This document shows positions 1-6,029 of a stretch of 6,338 bases of DNA, in pieces; the first letter of the stretch is position 1; every line of letters starts with the position of its first letter. Where the stretch lies: NCBI GenBank assembly GCA_003554375.1, contig PWGF01000027.1, positions 1 to 6,338 of the forward strand, in the 5' to 3' direction. This DNA is from Spirochaetaceae bacterium (lineage in GTDB: Bacteria > Spirochaetota > Spirochaetia > DSM-27196 > SKKC01). The position numbers and the translations under genes are program-made. The notes under the pieces were generated by a model that saw nothing but the letters and a program-made list of their open reading frames with translations, ran no database searches and was not told the origin of the DNA.

Positions 1-903
1 ATATCGTACGTTTCTCCGATACCTGAGGGCATCACCACCACCCTCATTATCATTGCCGTAGTCACGGTACTCTATCTGATCTCCAGCGCAACCGGCCTGG
101 ACCGTGGCATTCAGATCTTGAGCCGCACCAACGTGATGGTCGCATTGACGCTTCTGCTCGTGCTCCTCGTGGTCGGACCGACTTCGTACATCTTCAACGT
201 CTTCACTACCACGCTCGGCGACTACCTCTCCCAGCTCGTTCCTCTGAGCCTGAGCGCCAATCCGTTCGAAGGGCACGAGTGGACCAAGGATTGGACGTTC
301 TTCTACTGGGCATGGTGGATCTCCTGGTCTCCGTTCGTTGGGCTCTTCGTCGCGAGTATATCCCGGGGCCGTACGATACGGGAGTTCATCCTAGGAGCGC
401 TACTCGTCCCGACGCTTCTTACCTTTATCTGGTTCAGCGTCTTTGGAGGAGCGGGCCTCCATCTGGAGCTCGCCGCGGATGCGGGAGTCGCAGTCCAGGC
501 TGTAGAGAACGTTCCGACGGCTCTCTTCCGCATCCTGGAGCACTATCCGGCAGCGGCGATCACCTCCGGCGCCGCGCTCCTGCTTCTAGCCGTGTTTTTC
601 ATCACGTCGGCGGACTCTGCCACTTTCGTCCTAGCGGTGATGACGTCGAACGGGAACCTCTCCCCCTCGCTTACCAAGAAGATCCTGTGGGGGCTCATCC
701 AGTCCAGCGCCGCTGCGGTACTCCTGGTATCGGGTGGGCTCGAGGCGCTTCAACGGATGGCGATTGTGGCGGCGCTCCCGTTTACGTTGGTGATGCTCTT
801 GATGGTACGCAGCCTGTGGAAAGCCATGTCGTACGAGCATCGCTACGAGCGCGCCGGAGCACGGAGCCCAGGCCAGGACGAGGCCGCGATCGCGCCCGAC
901 TGA
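1..903 (+). CDS. BCCT-family transporter, C-terminal part (5' end outside window)
   Basis: This reading frame is open from base 1 to the TGA at 901-903 and gives 300 residues, so the N-terminal ~200 residues expected for a ~500-residue BCCT carrier are missing from the window. BCCT proteins are inner-membrane secondary transporters of quaternary-ammonium solutes such as glycine betaine, choline and carnitine. The family hallmark is clear: an aromatic helix reading DWTFFYWAWWISWSPFVGLF (about fragment residues 98-117) followed by SRGRTIREF, and later the helix FFITSADSATFVLAVMTS. Several further hydrophobic helices are visible, including LTLLLVLLVVG and AAALLL-rich segments. After the last helix only about 30 mostly charged residues remain, so there is no long C-terminal osmosensor tail as in BetP. 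The substrate cannot be decided from this part; betaine or choline is a guess. It converges on the hydrogenase operon and is probably functionally unrelated to it. Confidence 0.93.
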   Translation: MSYVSPIPEGITTTLIIIAVVTVLYLISSATGLDRGIQILSRTNVMVALTLLLVLLVVGPTSYIFNVFTTTLGDYLSQLVPLSLSANPFEGHEWTKDWTFFYWAWWISWSPFVGLFVASISRGRTIREFILGALLVPTLLTFIWFSVFGGAGLHLELAADAGVAVQAVENVPTALFRILEHYPAAAITSGAALLLLAVFFITSADSATFVLAVMTSNGNLSPSLTKKILWGLIQSSAAAVLLVSGGLEALQRMAIVAALPFTLVMLLMVRSLWKAMSYEHRYERAGARSPGQDEAAIAPD

Positions 904-934
904 AGAGAGGGTACGGGCTGAAGAGCGGGTACGG
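900..934. repeat. Short tandem repeat, 17-bp unit, period 18
   Basis: Two copies of CTGAAGAG(A/C)GGGTACGG lie side by side at 900-916 and 918-934 with one mismatch. The first copy contains the transporter stop codon, and because the period is 18 the second copy places another in-frame TGA. It looks like a small local duplication at the gene's 3' end; no function is evident. Confidence 0.75.
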
Positions 935-987
935 ACCGGATATGCCTGATGGCGTGAAAGCGGTACAGATGCTCGCTACGCCCAGGC

Positions 988-1023
988 GGAGCCGCGCTCG
1001 CACCAAACGGGCGACGCGGCTTC
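988..1023. terminator. Possible GC-rich hairpin between convergent genes
   Basis: GCCGCG (991-996) and TCG (998-1000) can pair with CGA (1012-1014) and CGCGGC (1015-1020), leaving one bulged C and an apical loop of about 9-11 bases. A further A-T, G-T and G-C pair extends the base outward. The hairpin sits between the ends of the transporter (+) and hndD (-), where a bidirectional terminator would be expected. No T-tract follows on either strand, so a classic intrinsic terminator is not demonstrated. The rest of 904-1107 holds no convincing gene. Confidence 0.35.
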
Positions 1024-1107
1024 AGGCATCCAAGCCCGGCACACAGCCTTCGAATCCGCATGGAACCCGAAACTGAGACGCCTGCGCCCGGAGCGCCACA
1101 CTCTCGC

Positions 1108-2862
1108 TTACCGCGCGTATATCGGCCGTGAGCGGTAGCCCGTGTGAAGAAGCTCGTGCGCGCGGTCACTCCCCGGATCTCCGATGAATTCCCGGTAGAG
1201 CGCTTGTATCGCCGGGTTCTGGTAGGAGCACCGCGCTGCCGCTGCGTCGTCATCCGAGTAGAGCCCTCGGATGCGCTGCGCCCGCACCTTATCATCGCTC
1301 CCATACGGTTGCCCACCGCCGGAGATACATCCGCCGCGGCACGCCATGACCTCCAAAAAGTGAAACGGCAACTTCTCGCCGCGCTCCTTTGCAGCGCGAA
1401 CTTCCTTGAGGATATCGCGGACGTTGGCCATGCCGTGAGCAATCGCAACACGTAGCTGCGCACCCTTGAGATCGAACGACGCGACGCGAACCCCATCCAT
1501 ACCGCGAACCTTCGTGAAGGTAAGGGGCTCGATTACCTTACCGGTGACATAGTGGGCGGCAGTACGGAGCGCAGCTTCCATCACTCCTCCGGTTACTCCG
1601 AAGATGGTACCGGCGCCACTATACGTACCGATGGGATCGTCGGCCTCTTCATCAGGCAAGGAAGCAAACTCGATTCCGTTGCTGTGCAGAAGCCGTGCGA
1701 GCTCACGAGTCGTCAGAACAAGGTCCACGTCCTGGCGCCCTGAGGCATACATGCTCTCGCTTCGAGAGAGCTCGAACTTCTTTGAGGTACACGGCATGAT
1801 AGCAGTCGAATAGATCGAGTCCGGATCTATACCATGCTGCTCGGCAAAGAACGTCTTGGTGAGCGCCCCCTGCATCATCATGGGTGACTTCGCGGTCGAA
1901 AAGAGCGGGATCATGTCATCCCAGTATTTCTCCAGGTAATCCACCCAGCTCGGACAGCAAGAGGTAATAAGCGGAAGCCGTTCCGGCTCATGCTCCAAGC
2001 GATCTACGAACTCTTTCGCCTCCTCCATGATCGTCACGTCGGCGGAGAAGTTCGTGTCGAATACCGTGTCCACCCCGAGGCGCCGGAGCGCTGCGTATAC
2101 CTTCCCGGTCGAGAGCGTTCCGGGAGGCAAGCCGAACGCCTCACCCAATGCGACGCGCACCGCCGGCGCAATCTGAGTAGTGACGTGCAGTTTCTCATTC
2201 CGAATGGCCCCCAGGAGCTCACGGGTATTGTCACGCTCGAATATGGCGCCGACCGGGCAATGCGCGCTACACTGTCCGCACTTGATGCAGGGGCTGTCTG
2301 CAAGCGAGACATCCGCGGCCGGGGCAATACGCGTCCCATGGCCGCGCCCCAGGAACTCGATAGCCCAGACGTCCTGAAGCTTCTGGCAGACCAGGACGCA
2401 CCGGCCGCACTTAATGCACTTCTCCGGGTCCAGCACCAATGAAGGCGTTGACGTATCCTTGGGCAGATCCTCTCCATGCCGCTCGAACCGGACCTCTCGA
2501 ATCCCGAAGTTCGCGGCCATCGTCTGGAGCTCACATGTCCTGTTTCTTCCGCACGTGAGGCACTCGTTGGGGTGACTCGAAAGAATCATCTCCAGTGTCG
2601 TGCGGCGTATATCGGCTAGCTCCGGGTCATGCGTAATATACGAGGCTCCCGGCGTCACGGCCGTAGCGCATGCGCGCGGCATCTTCGCCGCCCCATCAAC
2701 TCTGACAATGCAGATACCGCATGCTCCCCAGGCCGGGGTATCGGCATGCTTGCACAAAGCCGGGACCTTCACCCCGACCTGATCCGCTGCATCCAGTATG
2801 CTGGTCCCCTCAGGAACCGAGGTCTCCATTCCGTTGACCTTGACATCTACCAGTGTACGCAC
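1108..2862 (-). CDS. hndD: [FeFe]-hydrogenase catalytic subunit (HndD/HydA-like)
   Basis: Catalytic subunit of an NAD(P)-linked [FeFe]-hydrogenase, 584 residues, about the size expected for HndD; it interconverts H2 with protons and electrons in the cytoplasm. In order: N-terminal [2Fe-2S] domain (C37, C48, C51, C65); His-Cys [4Fe-4S] site HPNECLTCGRNRTC (H97, C101, C104, C110); two-[4Fe-4S] ferredoxin domain (C149/152/155/159 and C192/195/198/202); then the H-cluster domain with TSCCPSW (C302, C303), MPCTSKKFE (C358, K361) and MACRGGCISGGGQP (C508, C512). C302 is the proton-transfer cysteine; C303, C358, C508 and C512 are the H-cluster ligands. The proton-path acids in MEEAKE (E281, E284) and S322 are also present. 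A C-terminal small-subunit-like tail follows (about 535-584). I chose the GTG at 2862-2860 because AAGGAG (2876-2871) lies 8 bases upstream; a GTG at 2871 would leave no spacing. Last gene of the operon, ending in TAA. The arginine in MACRGGC is less usual than P or H. Confidence 0.97.
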   Translation of the reverse strand: MRTLVDVKVNGMETSVPEGTSILDAADQVGVKVPALCKHADTPAWGACGICIVRVDGAAKMPRACATAVTPGASYITHDPELADIRRTTLEMILSSHPNECLTCGRNRTCELQTMAANFGIREVRFERHGEDLPKDTSTPSLVLDPEKCIKCGRCVLVCQKLQDVWAIEFLGRGHGTRIAPAADVSLADSPCIKCGQCSAHCPVGAIFERDNTRELLGAIRNEKLHVTTQIAPAVRVALGEAFGLPPGTLSTGKVYAALRRLGVDTVFDTNFSADVTIMEEAKEFVDRLEHEPERLPLITSCCPSWVDYLEKYWDDMIPLFSTAKSPMMMQGALTKTFFAEQHGIDPDSIYSTAIMPCTSKKFELSRSESMYASGRQDVDLVLTTRELARLLHSNGIEFASLPDEEADDPIGTYSGAGTIFGVTGGVMEAALRTAAHYVTGKVIEPLTFTKVRGMDGVRVASFDLKGAQLRVAIAHGMANVRDILKEVRAAKERGEKLPFHFLEVMACRGGCISGGGQPYGSDDKVRAQRIRGLYSDDDAAAARCSYQNPAIQALYREFIGDPGSDRAHELLHTGYRSRPIYAR

Positions 2863-2870
2863 TGCTTCCA

Positions 2871-2876
2871 CTCCTT
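2871..2876 (-). promoter_or_regulatory. Ribosome binding site of hndD
   Basis: AAGGAG on the minus strand, 8 bases before the GTG at 2862-2860. It overlaps the upstream in-frame GTG (2871-2869) and so decides the start in favour of the downstream one. Confidence 0.7.
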
Positions 2877-2901
2877 CGTCCCGTTCCTTGCTCTGCCTTC
2901 T

Positions 2902-2920
2902 CGCGCGTGCGTGGCGCGCG
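2902..2920 (-). other. Short GC hairpin in the hndC-hndD spacer
   Basis: The 81-bp spacer between hndC and hndD contains two CGCGCG blocks (2902-2907 and 2915-2920) that can pair around a 7-base loop. The overlapping block GGCGCGCGCC (2913-2922) is itself a perfect palindrome. No T-run follows. It could shape mRNA stability or hndD expression, but it may only reflect GC-rich composition. Confidence 0.3.
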
Positions 2921-2943
2921 CCCGGCTTTTCCTTCTGCCTCCG

Positions 2944-4764
2944 CTACGAAACACGAACTGCCCCAAACTTACAGACCGCGTAGCACTCCCCGCACTTGAT
3001 GCACTCCTCCTGGTCGATCCAGTGCACGGCCTTTCGCTCGCCGTGAATGCAATTGACCGGGCACTTCCGCGCGCACACGGTACATCCGATGCACGCTTCC
3101 GGATCGATCTCATAGCGGACCAACGCTTTGCAGTGACGCGCTGGACACCTCCGGTCGCGAATATGAGCTTCATACTCGTCGCGGAACGACTGCAGCGTGG
3201 AGATAACCGGATTCGGCGCGGTCTGGCCAAGCCCGCACAGCGACGCGTGCTGCATGGCGTTGCCGATAGCGTCCAAGTTCTCAAGATCCTGGTCGTGCGC
3301 CCTGCCTTCAGTGATACGCGACAAGATCGAATGGAGCTTCTGCCCACCGATCCGACACGGCGCGCACTTCCCACAAGACTCGTCGACGGAGAACTCCAGG
3401 TAGAACCGGGTGACGTCCACCATGCAGTCGTCCTCGTCCATGACAATCATACCGCCGGAGCCCATCATCGAGCCGAGGGCCGATAGGCTGTCGAAATCGA
3501 TCGGCGTGTCCAGATGCTCCGCAGTCAACACGCCGCCCGAAGGGCCGCCGGTCTGAACGGCTTTGAACTCTTTGCCGTCCCGGACTCCGCCCCCGATGTC
3601 GTAGACGATCTCGCGAAGGGTGATCCCCATGGGAACTTCTACCAGTCCCGTGTTGTTCACTTTCCCCGTCAACGCAAATACTTTCGTGCCGCTGGAACTC
3701 TCGGTCCCGATCCGCGAGAACCATTCCCCCCCGCGGAGCATAATGAGCGGAACGTTCGCCCACGTCTCTACGTTGTTTATGACCGTTGGACCGTCCCACA
3801 GCCCCACGACTGCCGGGTACGGAGGACGAGGCCATGGCGTACCGCGCTCGCCTTGAATAGAGGCCAGAAGTGCAGTCTCTTCTCCGCACACGAAGGCCCC
3901 GGCCCCCAGCCGGATCTCCACTTCGAAGTCGAAGCCTGTTTCAAGGATGTTCCGGCCAAGCAGCCCGTACTCATGCGCCTGGGCAATCGCGTGTTCCAGT
4001 CGAGCGATAGCCAGGGGATATTCGGCGCGGACATAGATATAGCCACGGCGCGCCCGCATGGTGTAGCCGGCAATAGCCATCGCCTCGATAACCGAGTGCG
4101 GGTCACCTTCCAGGACCGAGCGGTCCATGTACGCACCGGGATCTCCCTCGTCACCGTTACAGACAATAGAGACCTCGGACATCGAGTCGGGATTCTCACG
4201 CGCTTGCCTCCGCACCTCCTGGAGCGTGAAGTTCCACTTCAGGTGGGCTGGAAAGCCGGCGCCGCCCCGGCCACGAAGTCCGGAGGCCTTGAGCTCACCG
4301 ATCACGTCATCCGCCGACATCTCCGTGAGCACTTTTTCCAGAGCTGCGTAGCCCTGCCTCGCGATGTACTCGTCGATCGAATCCGGATCGATAAGGCCGC
4401 AGTTCCGAAGAACAAGACGTACCTGCTTCTGATAGAAGCCGGTCTGCCGCACCGTCTCGAGATGCGGCATGCAATCCTCGTCCCGAAGCATGAGACGCTC
4501 TACCGGCTTGCCGCCCGCAATATGATCGTCGACAAGCTGCTGCGCGTCATCCGGCTGTACGCCTACATAGAGAGTCTCGTCGGGCAGGAGTTTAACGATC
4601 GGGCCACTTCTACAGAGTCCGAAGCACCCGGCCCGCACCACCTGAACCTCACGGTCGACTCCGCGGGCTTCCGCCACGTGCCGGAGCTCTTTATAGACCT
4701 CCCGCGACGCTTCGTTCTTGCACTTATCTCCCGAACAAACCAAACAATAGCTGCGATACCCCAT
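2944..4764 (-). CDS. hndC: NAD(P)H/FMN-binding hydrogenase subunit, NuoF-like (HndC/HydB)
   Basis: Flavin subunit that exchanges electrons between NAD(P)H and the Fe-S chain; 606 residues. Domains in order: an N-terminal thioredoxin-like [2Fe-2S] domain (C10-x4-C15 and C47-x3-C51); the NuoF core with the FMN/NAD glycine-rich loops GLRGRGGAGFP (about 162-172), CNGDEGDPGAYMDR (202-215) and GAGAFVCGEETALL (287-300); an SLBB-like segment (about 360-425); the [4Fe-4S] site ESCGKCAPC (C464, C467, C470) with its fourth ligand at C510; a CPARHC element (C540-C545) of the kind that in bifurcating homologues lies near a metal site; and a C-terminal two-[4Fe-4S] ferredoxin domain (C558/561/564/568 and C588/591/594/598). 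This architecture matches HydB of HydABC-type hydrogenases and distinguishes it from plain complex I NuoF, which lacks the terminal ferredoxin domain. ATG start 3 bp after the hndB stop, with GGAG 6 bases upstream. No missing ligand is seen. Electron bifurcation is inferred, not shown. Confidence 0.96.
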   Translation of the reverse strand: MGYRSYCLVCSGDKCKNEASREVYKELRHVAEARGVDREVQVVRAGCFGLCRSGPIVKLLPDETLYVGVQPDDAQQLVDDHIAGGKPVERLMLRDEDCMPHLETVRQTGFYQKQVRLVLRNCGLIDPDSIDEYIARQGYAALEKVLTEMSADDVIGELKASGLRGRGGAGFPAHLKWNFTLQEVRRQARENPDSMSEVSIVCNGDEGDPGAYMDRSVLEGDPHSVIEAMAIAGYTMRARRGYIYVRAEYPLAIARLEHAIAQAHEYGLLGRNILETGFDFEVEIRLGAGAFVCGEETALLASIQGERGTPWPRPPYPAVVGLWDGPTVINNVETWANVPLIMLRGGEWFSRIGTESSSGTKVFALTGKVNNTGLVEVPMGITLREIVYDIGGGVRDGKEFKAVQTGGPSGGVLTAEHLDTPIDFDSLSALGSMMGSGGMIVMDEDDCMVDVTRFYLEFSVDESCGKCAPCRIGGQKLHSILSRITEGRAHDQDLENLDAIGNAMQHASLCGLGQTAPNPVISTLQSFRDEYEAHIRDRRCPARHCKALVRYEIDPEACIGCTVCARKCPVNCIHGERKAVHWIDQEECIKCGECYAVCKFGAVRVS

Positions 4765-4767
4765 TAC

Positions 4768-5151
4768 TCACTCCGTTAGCGCATCCGGTGCGGGTCGGTC
4801 GTACACGTGCTTGTCGACTAGCTCGCCTTCCAGAATGTGACGCTCTACGATCTGACGAGCCACTTCCTCATCCACCTGGCCATAGATCACTCGCGGCATG
4901 CCGGGCGCGGCAACCTCCACGGTAGGCTCGGCGTGGTCCAACCCCAGTGAGCCCGTCTTTCGAACCTGCGCGTTCTGAACCTCATGCTCCTCCAAGACCT
5001 CCGAAAACGTCTTCATCACCTCCTTCGCGCCGGCGGCGATGCCGCTGGTTCCCATTCCGATGATAATCTGCACCTGCGAGGTTCCCGGGCCTTGGCGCCC
5101 GTGCTCTTTTTCCTTCCGCTCACGTAAGTCACGTAACTCCGATACCGTCAT
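4768..5151 (-). CDS. hndB: Small hydrogenase subunit, HndB-like thioredoxin-fold protein lacking all cysteines
   Basis: 127 residues, in the position and size class of HndB of NAD(P)-linked [FeFe]-hydrogenases. A charged N-terminal helix (about 1-20) is followed by a thioredoxin-like ferredoxin fold: IIIGMGTSGIAAGAKE (about 29-44), KTGSLGLDHAEPTVEV (65-80), then YGQVDEEVARQIVERHIL. The fold parallels the N-terminal domain of the neighbouring HndC, including the ending in which a Y-x-G-V-like strand precedes a helix and H-I. At positions where HndC carries C10, C15, C47 and C51, this protein has G32, G37, S68 and D72; there is no cysteine anywhere in it, so it cannot bind a conventional [2Fe-2S] cluster. 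The start codon overlaps the hndA stop (ATGA, 5148-5151), with AAGGGG (5162-5157) 5 bases upstream, and the stop is 3 bp before hndC. The frame is intact and embedded in the operon, so it is probably a structural or regulatory subunit; its exact role is unknown. Confidence 0.9.
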   Translation of the reverse strand: MTVSELRDLRERKEKEHGRQGPGTSQVQIIIGMGTSGIAAGAKEVMKTFSEVLEEHEVQNAQVRKTGSLGLDHAEPTVEVAAPGMPRVIYGQVDEEVARQIVERHILEGELVDKHVYDRPAPDALTE

Positions 5152-5804
5152 TTTTTCCCCTTCTTGCCGGCGCGCCGGCCGGTGCCGCCTTTGCGGTTCC
5201 GGCTTCTGCTTTGGTTGCCGTCGTCCTCCGCCGAGGAATCCGTATTCCTATCCTGGCCGTCGTCATTCCAGGACTCCGCGCCCTCCAGAACTTCCCGAAG
5301 CTCTGACTCCGGCTCTTCTCGATCCCGGTACGGGGCGAGAATGCCCGGGAGCTCTTCCGGCGTAGCGTGCCCGTGGGCCTCACCGTCGACCATCACGACC
5401 GGCGCCAGGCCACAGCAGCCGACGCATCTCACTCCTTCGATCGTGAACATCTTGTCGTCGGTAGTCCCCCCACTTTCCACGCCAAACATGGTCTTCAACT
5501 CATCCATGAGCCCTTCCGCACCTCGGAGATAGCACGCCGTTCCCATGCAGACCTGAACGCGGTGCTTTCCGGGCTCCTCCAGCCGGAACATCTGGTAGAA
5601 CGTAAGCACCCCGTAGATCTGTGCAAGCGGCACATCCAGTCGGCGGCTGACCTCCGCCGCAACTTCCCGCGGAACGTAACCGTACTCCTCTTGGACACGG
5701 TGCAGCACCATGATGAGACTGCCCGGACGGCGAGACCAGTCGTCGATGAACCGCTCCAGGTCGGGAGTCAACGCGTCGCCGTCATGCCATGTTATCCTAC
5801 TCAT
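5148..5804 (-). CDS. hndA: [2Fe-2S] hydrogenase subunit, NuoE-like (HndA/HydC), with charged C-terminal extension
   Basis: Electron-transfer subunit, 218 residues. An N-terminal helical region (about 12-80, including LHRVQEEYGYVP and VYGVLTFY-like IYGVLTFYQMF) precedes a thioredoxin-like [2Fe-2S] domain with C86-MGTA-C91 and RCVGCCGLAP, giving ligands C127 and C131. This is the standard NuoE pattern, and the core ends near residue 160, where most homologues stop. About 55 further residues follow: first acidic and polar (EEPESELREVLEGAE, then many D, N and S), then strongly basic (RSRNRKGGTGRRAGKKGKK); this tail looks disordered. I start at the ATG 5804-5802 because AGGAGGT lies 3 bases before it; in-frame starts farther upstream (5834, 5870) have no ribosome binding site and would add a non-family leader. 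First gene of the operon; its stop overlaps the hndB start by 4 bp. Confidence 0.95.
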   Translation of the reverse strand: MSRITWHDGDALTPDLERFIDDWSRRPGSLIMVLHRVQEEYGYVPREVAAEVSRRLDVPLAQIYGVLTFYQMFRLEEPGKHRVQVCMGTACYLRGAEGLMDELKTMFGVESGGTTDDKMFTIEGVRCVGCCGLAPVVMVDGEAHGHATPEELPGILAPYRDREEPESELREVLEGAESWNDDGQDRNTDSSAEDDGNQSRSRNRKGGTGRRAGKKGKK

Positions 5805-5807
5805 ACT

Positions 5808-5814
5808 ACCTCCT
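5808..5814 (-). promoter_or_regulatory. Strong ribosome binding site of hndA
   Basis: AGGAGGT on the minus strand, followed by AGT and the ATG at 5804-5802. It is a near-perfect anti-16S match and settles the start of the first operon gene. Confidence 0.85.
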
Positions 5815-5830
5815 GGCGGACCGGAAGCTA

Positions 5831-5878
5831 CCATATTTGTGTTGCAATAGTCAATATATATGATCGTCAATCACAACG
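5831..5878 (-). promoter_or_regulatory. AT-rich putative promoter/operator region of the hnd operon
   Basis: Just upstream of the hndA ribosome binding site the composition turns sharply AT-rich. On the minus strand two identical hexamers ATTGAC (5871-5866 and 5855-5850) flank GATCATATAT with a 16-bp period. Either contains a TTGAC core resembling a -35 element, but no good -10 box lies at the proper 16-18 bp spacing, so a specific promoter cannot be assigned. The repeat pair could equally be a direct-repeat operator. A single TTGTGA half-site (5876-5871) overlaps it. Transcription of the operon most likely starts in or near here, because the next gene upstream ends at 6030. Confidence 0.35.
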
Positions 5879-5934
5879 GATCACATTCTTCATCATTAAT
5901 TCCAGCATTATCACGACTTACGAAGAATATGATC
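5879..5934. repeat. Long imperfect inverted repeat upstream of the hnd operon
   Basis: The arms GATCACATTCTTC (5879-5891) and GAAGAATATGATC (5922-5934) are reverse complements at 12 of 13 positions. In minus-strand RNA the exception becomes a U-G wobble, so all 13 positions can pair. The loop is 30 bases and AT-rich. No T-tract follows, so it is not an obvious terminator for the upstream ABC gene. It could be a two-site operator or a leader hairpin. Confidence 0.6.
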
Positions 5935-6029
5935 TGCACCTGTGCTGCTCACGCGGCCGCCAACTGCGTCCACCACGCCGCCTGCTGATTGAGCTAAGAA
6001 CCCGTGACATACTGTCGGCACGCGCGCCC
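5935..6029. other. Intergenic stretch with no recognised feature
   Basis: This GC-rich 95-bp stretch lies between the end of the ABC ATPase gene and the dyad upstream of hndA. It contains GCGGCCGC but no convincing hairpin with a T-tract, no RNA gene and no ORF with a ribosome binding site. How the ABC transcript ends is not visible. Confidence 0.5.

Noticed and set aside
942..1076. Possible 44-residue basic peptide (ATG at 942) after the transporter
   Set aside because: No convincing ribosome binding site, no recognisable motif, and it overlaps the intergenic hairpin; likely chance.
2629..3486. 285-residue plus-strand open frame opposite hndD/hndC
   Set aside because: It spans the opposite strand of two well-supported genes and their spacer and has no family features.
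3514..4779. 421-residue plus-strand open frame antisense to hndC
   Set aside because: It lies wholly opposite a gene with complete family motifs. Its translation shows no recognisable domain and is rich in R, P and H as expected from the complement of GC-rich coding DNA. It has no supporting ribosome binding site.
5805..5870. N-terminal extension of hndA from the upstream in-frame TTG (5870) or ATG (5834)
   Set aside because: Neither has a ribosome binding site, the extra residues are not family-like, and the ATG at 5804 has a near-perfect AGGAGGT.
5837..5876. Rex-like half-sites TTGTG (5837-5841) and CACAA (5872-5876) upstream of hndA
   Set aside because: A Rex operator has the half-sites about 8 bases apart, whereas here they are 30 apart. 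The single TTGTGA has no partner at the right distance, so a Rex site is not supported.
5940..6015. tRNA-like stretch on the minus strand (TTAGCTCAATCAGCAG)
   Set aside because: It resembles a D-arm only; there is no T-loop GGTTCGAATCC-type element, no acceptor pairing and no anticodon arm.
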